A stretch of 5,794 nucleotides of DNA from an uncultured Collinsella sp. (GTDB taxonomy: Bacteria; Actinomycetota; Coriobacteriia; Coriobacteriales; Coriobacteriaceae), in contig CABTAA010000112.1 of assembly GCA_902482615.1 (NCBI GenBank), forward strand, positions 1 through 5,794, in the 5' to 3' direction. Below the pieces are notes generated by a model that saw nothing but the letters and a program-made list of their open reading frames with translations, had not been told where the DNA came from and did not search any database. Positions 5,764 to 5,794 of the stretch are shown piece after piece. Positions within the stretch are counted from its first letter, which is position 1; each line of letters starts with the position of its first letter. A program made the translations under genes and the position numbers.

Positions 5764-5794
5764 TGGTGGGCGTTAGAAGATTTGAACTTCTGAC
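5764..5794 (-). tRNA. 3' end of a tRNA, cut by the window edge
   Basis: Read on the minus strand: GTC of the variable loop, T-stem AGAAG (5787-5791), T-loop TTCAAAT (5780-5786), T-stem CTTCT (5775-5779), acceptor strand AACGCCC (5768-5774), discriminator A and an encoded CCA (5764-5766). The T-loop has the invariant TTC and A58, and G53-C61 closes the stem. The acceptor start should read GGGCGTT. The anticodon lies outside the window, so the amino acid cannot be named. Confidence 0.93.

Overview
The window is GC-rich bacterial DNA with AT-rich intergenic control regions. GC content, codon use, a single-polypeptide M16C protease and a tRNA with an encoded CCA end suggest a Coriobacteriia-type actinobacterium such as Collinsella. 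This assignment is inference from sequence style; no marker gene here proves it.

Layout from left to right. (1) 1-534, minus: N-terminal 178 residues of a presequence-protease-like (PreP, M16C) zinc peptidase, cut by the window edge, with a plausible promoter at 587-614. (2) 535-1048: a 514-base divergent control region. It holds a family of 19-bp repeats with a hairpin (624-739), then two near-identical copies of a three-site 'atgagagata' module (771-827 and 924-991) that bracket a likely promoter (869-896). (3) 1049-2515, plus: a 488-residue regulator-like protein with a Schlafen AlbA_2 domain, a GHKL-type ATPase domain and a C-terminal winged helix. (4) 2616-3107, minus: an unrecognised 163-residue helical protein. 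(5) 3324-4406, plus: an HNH endonuclease of the HNH_2 type with a long N-terminal domain that may sense DNA. (6) 4529-4813, plus: a small two-CxxC zinc-ribbon protein. (7) 4852-5538, minus: a DUF5710-domain protein with two widely spaced CxxC pairs. (8) 5717-5794, minus: the 3' end of a tRNA followed by a strong intrinsic terminator.

Apart from the housekeeping-like protease and the tRNA, this is an accessory stretch: short units, alternating strands, and DNA-interacting or zinc-binding proteins. The strongest signal for something undescribed is the duplicated operator-like array in front of the AlbA_2/GHKL gene. Its internal spacing (18 and 13 bp) is kept exactly in both copies, and it looks built for autoregulation, possibly by looping. 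The HNH endonuclease with its zinc-ribbon neighbour is a candidate small restriction (type IV-like) unit. No integrase, transposase, CRISPR array or toxin-antitoxin pair was seen.
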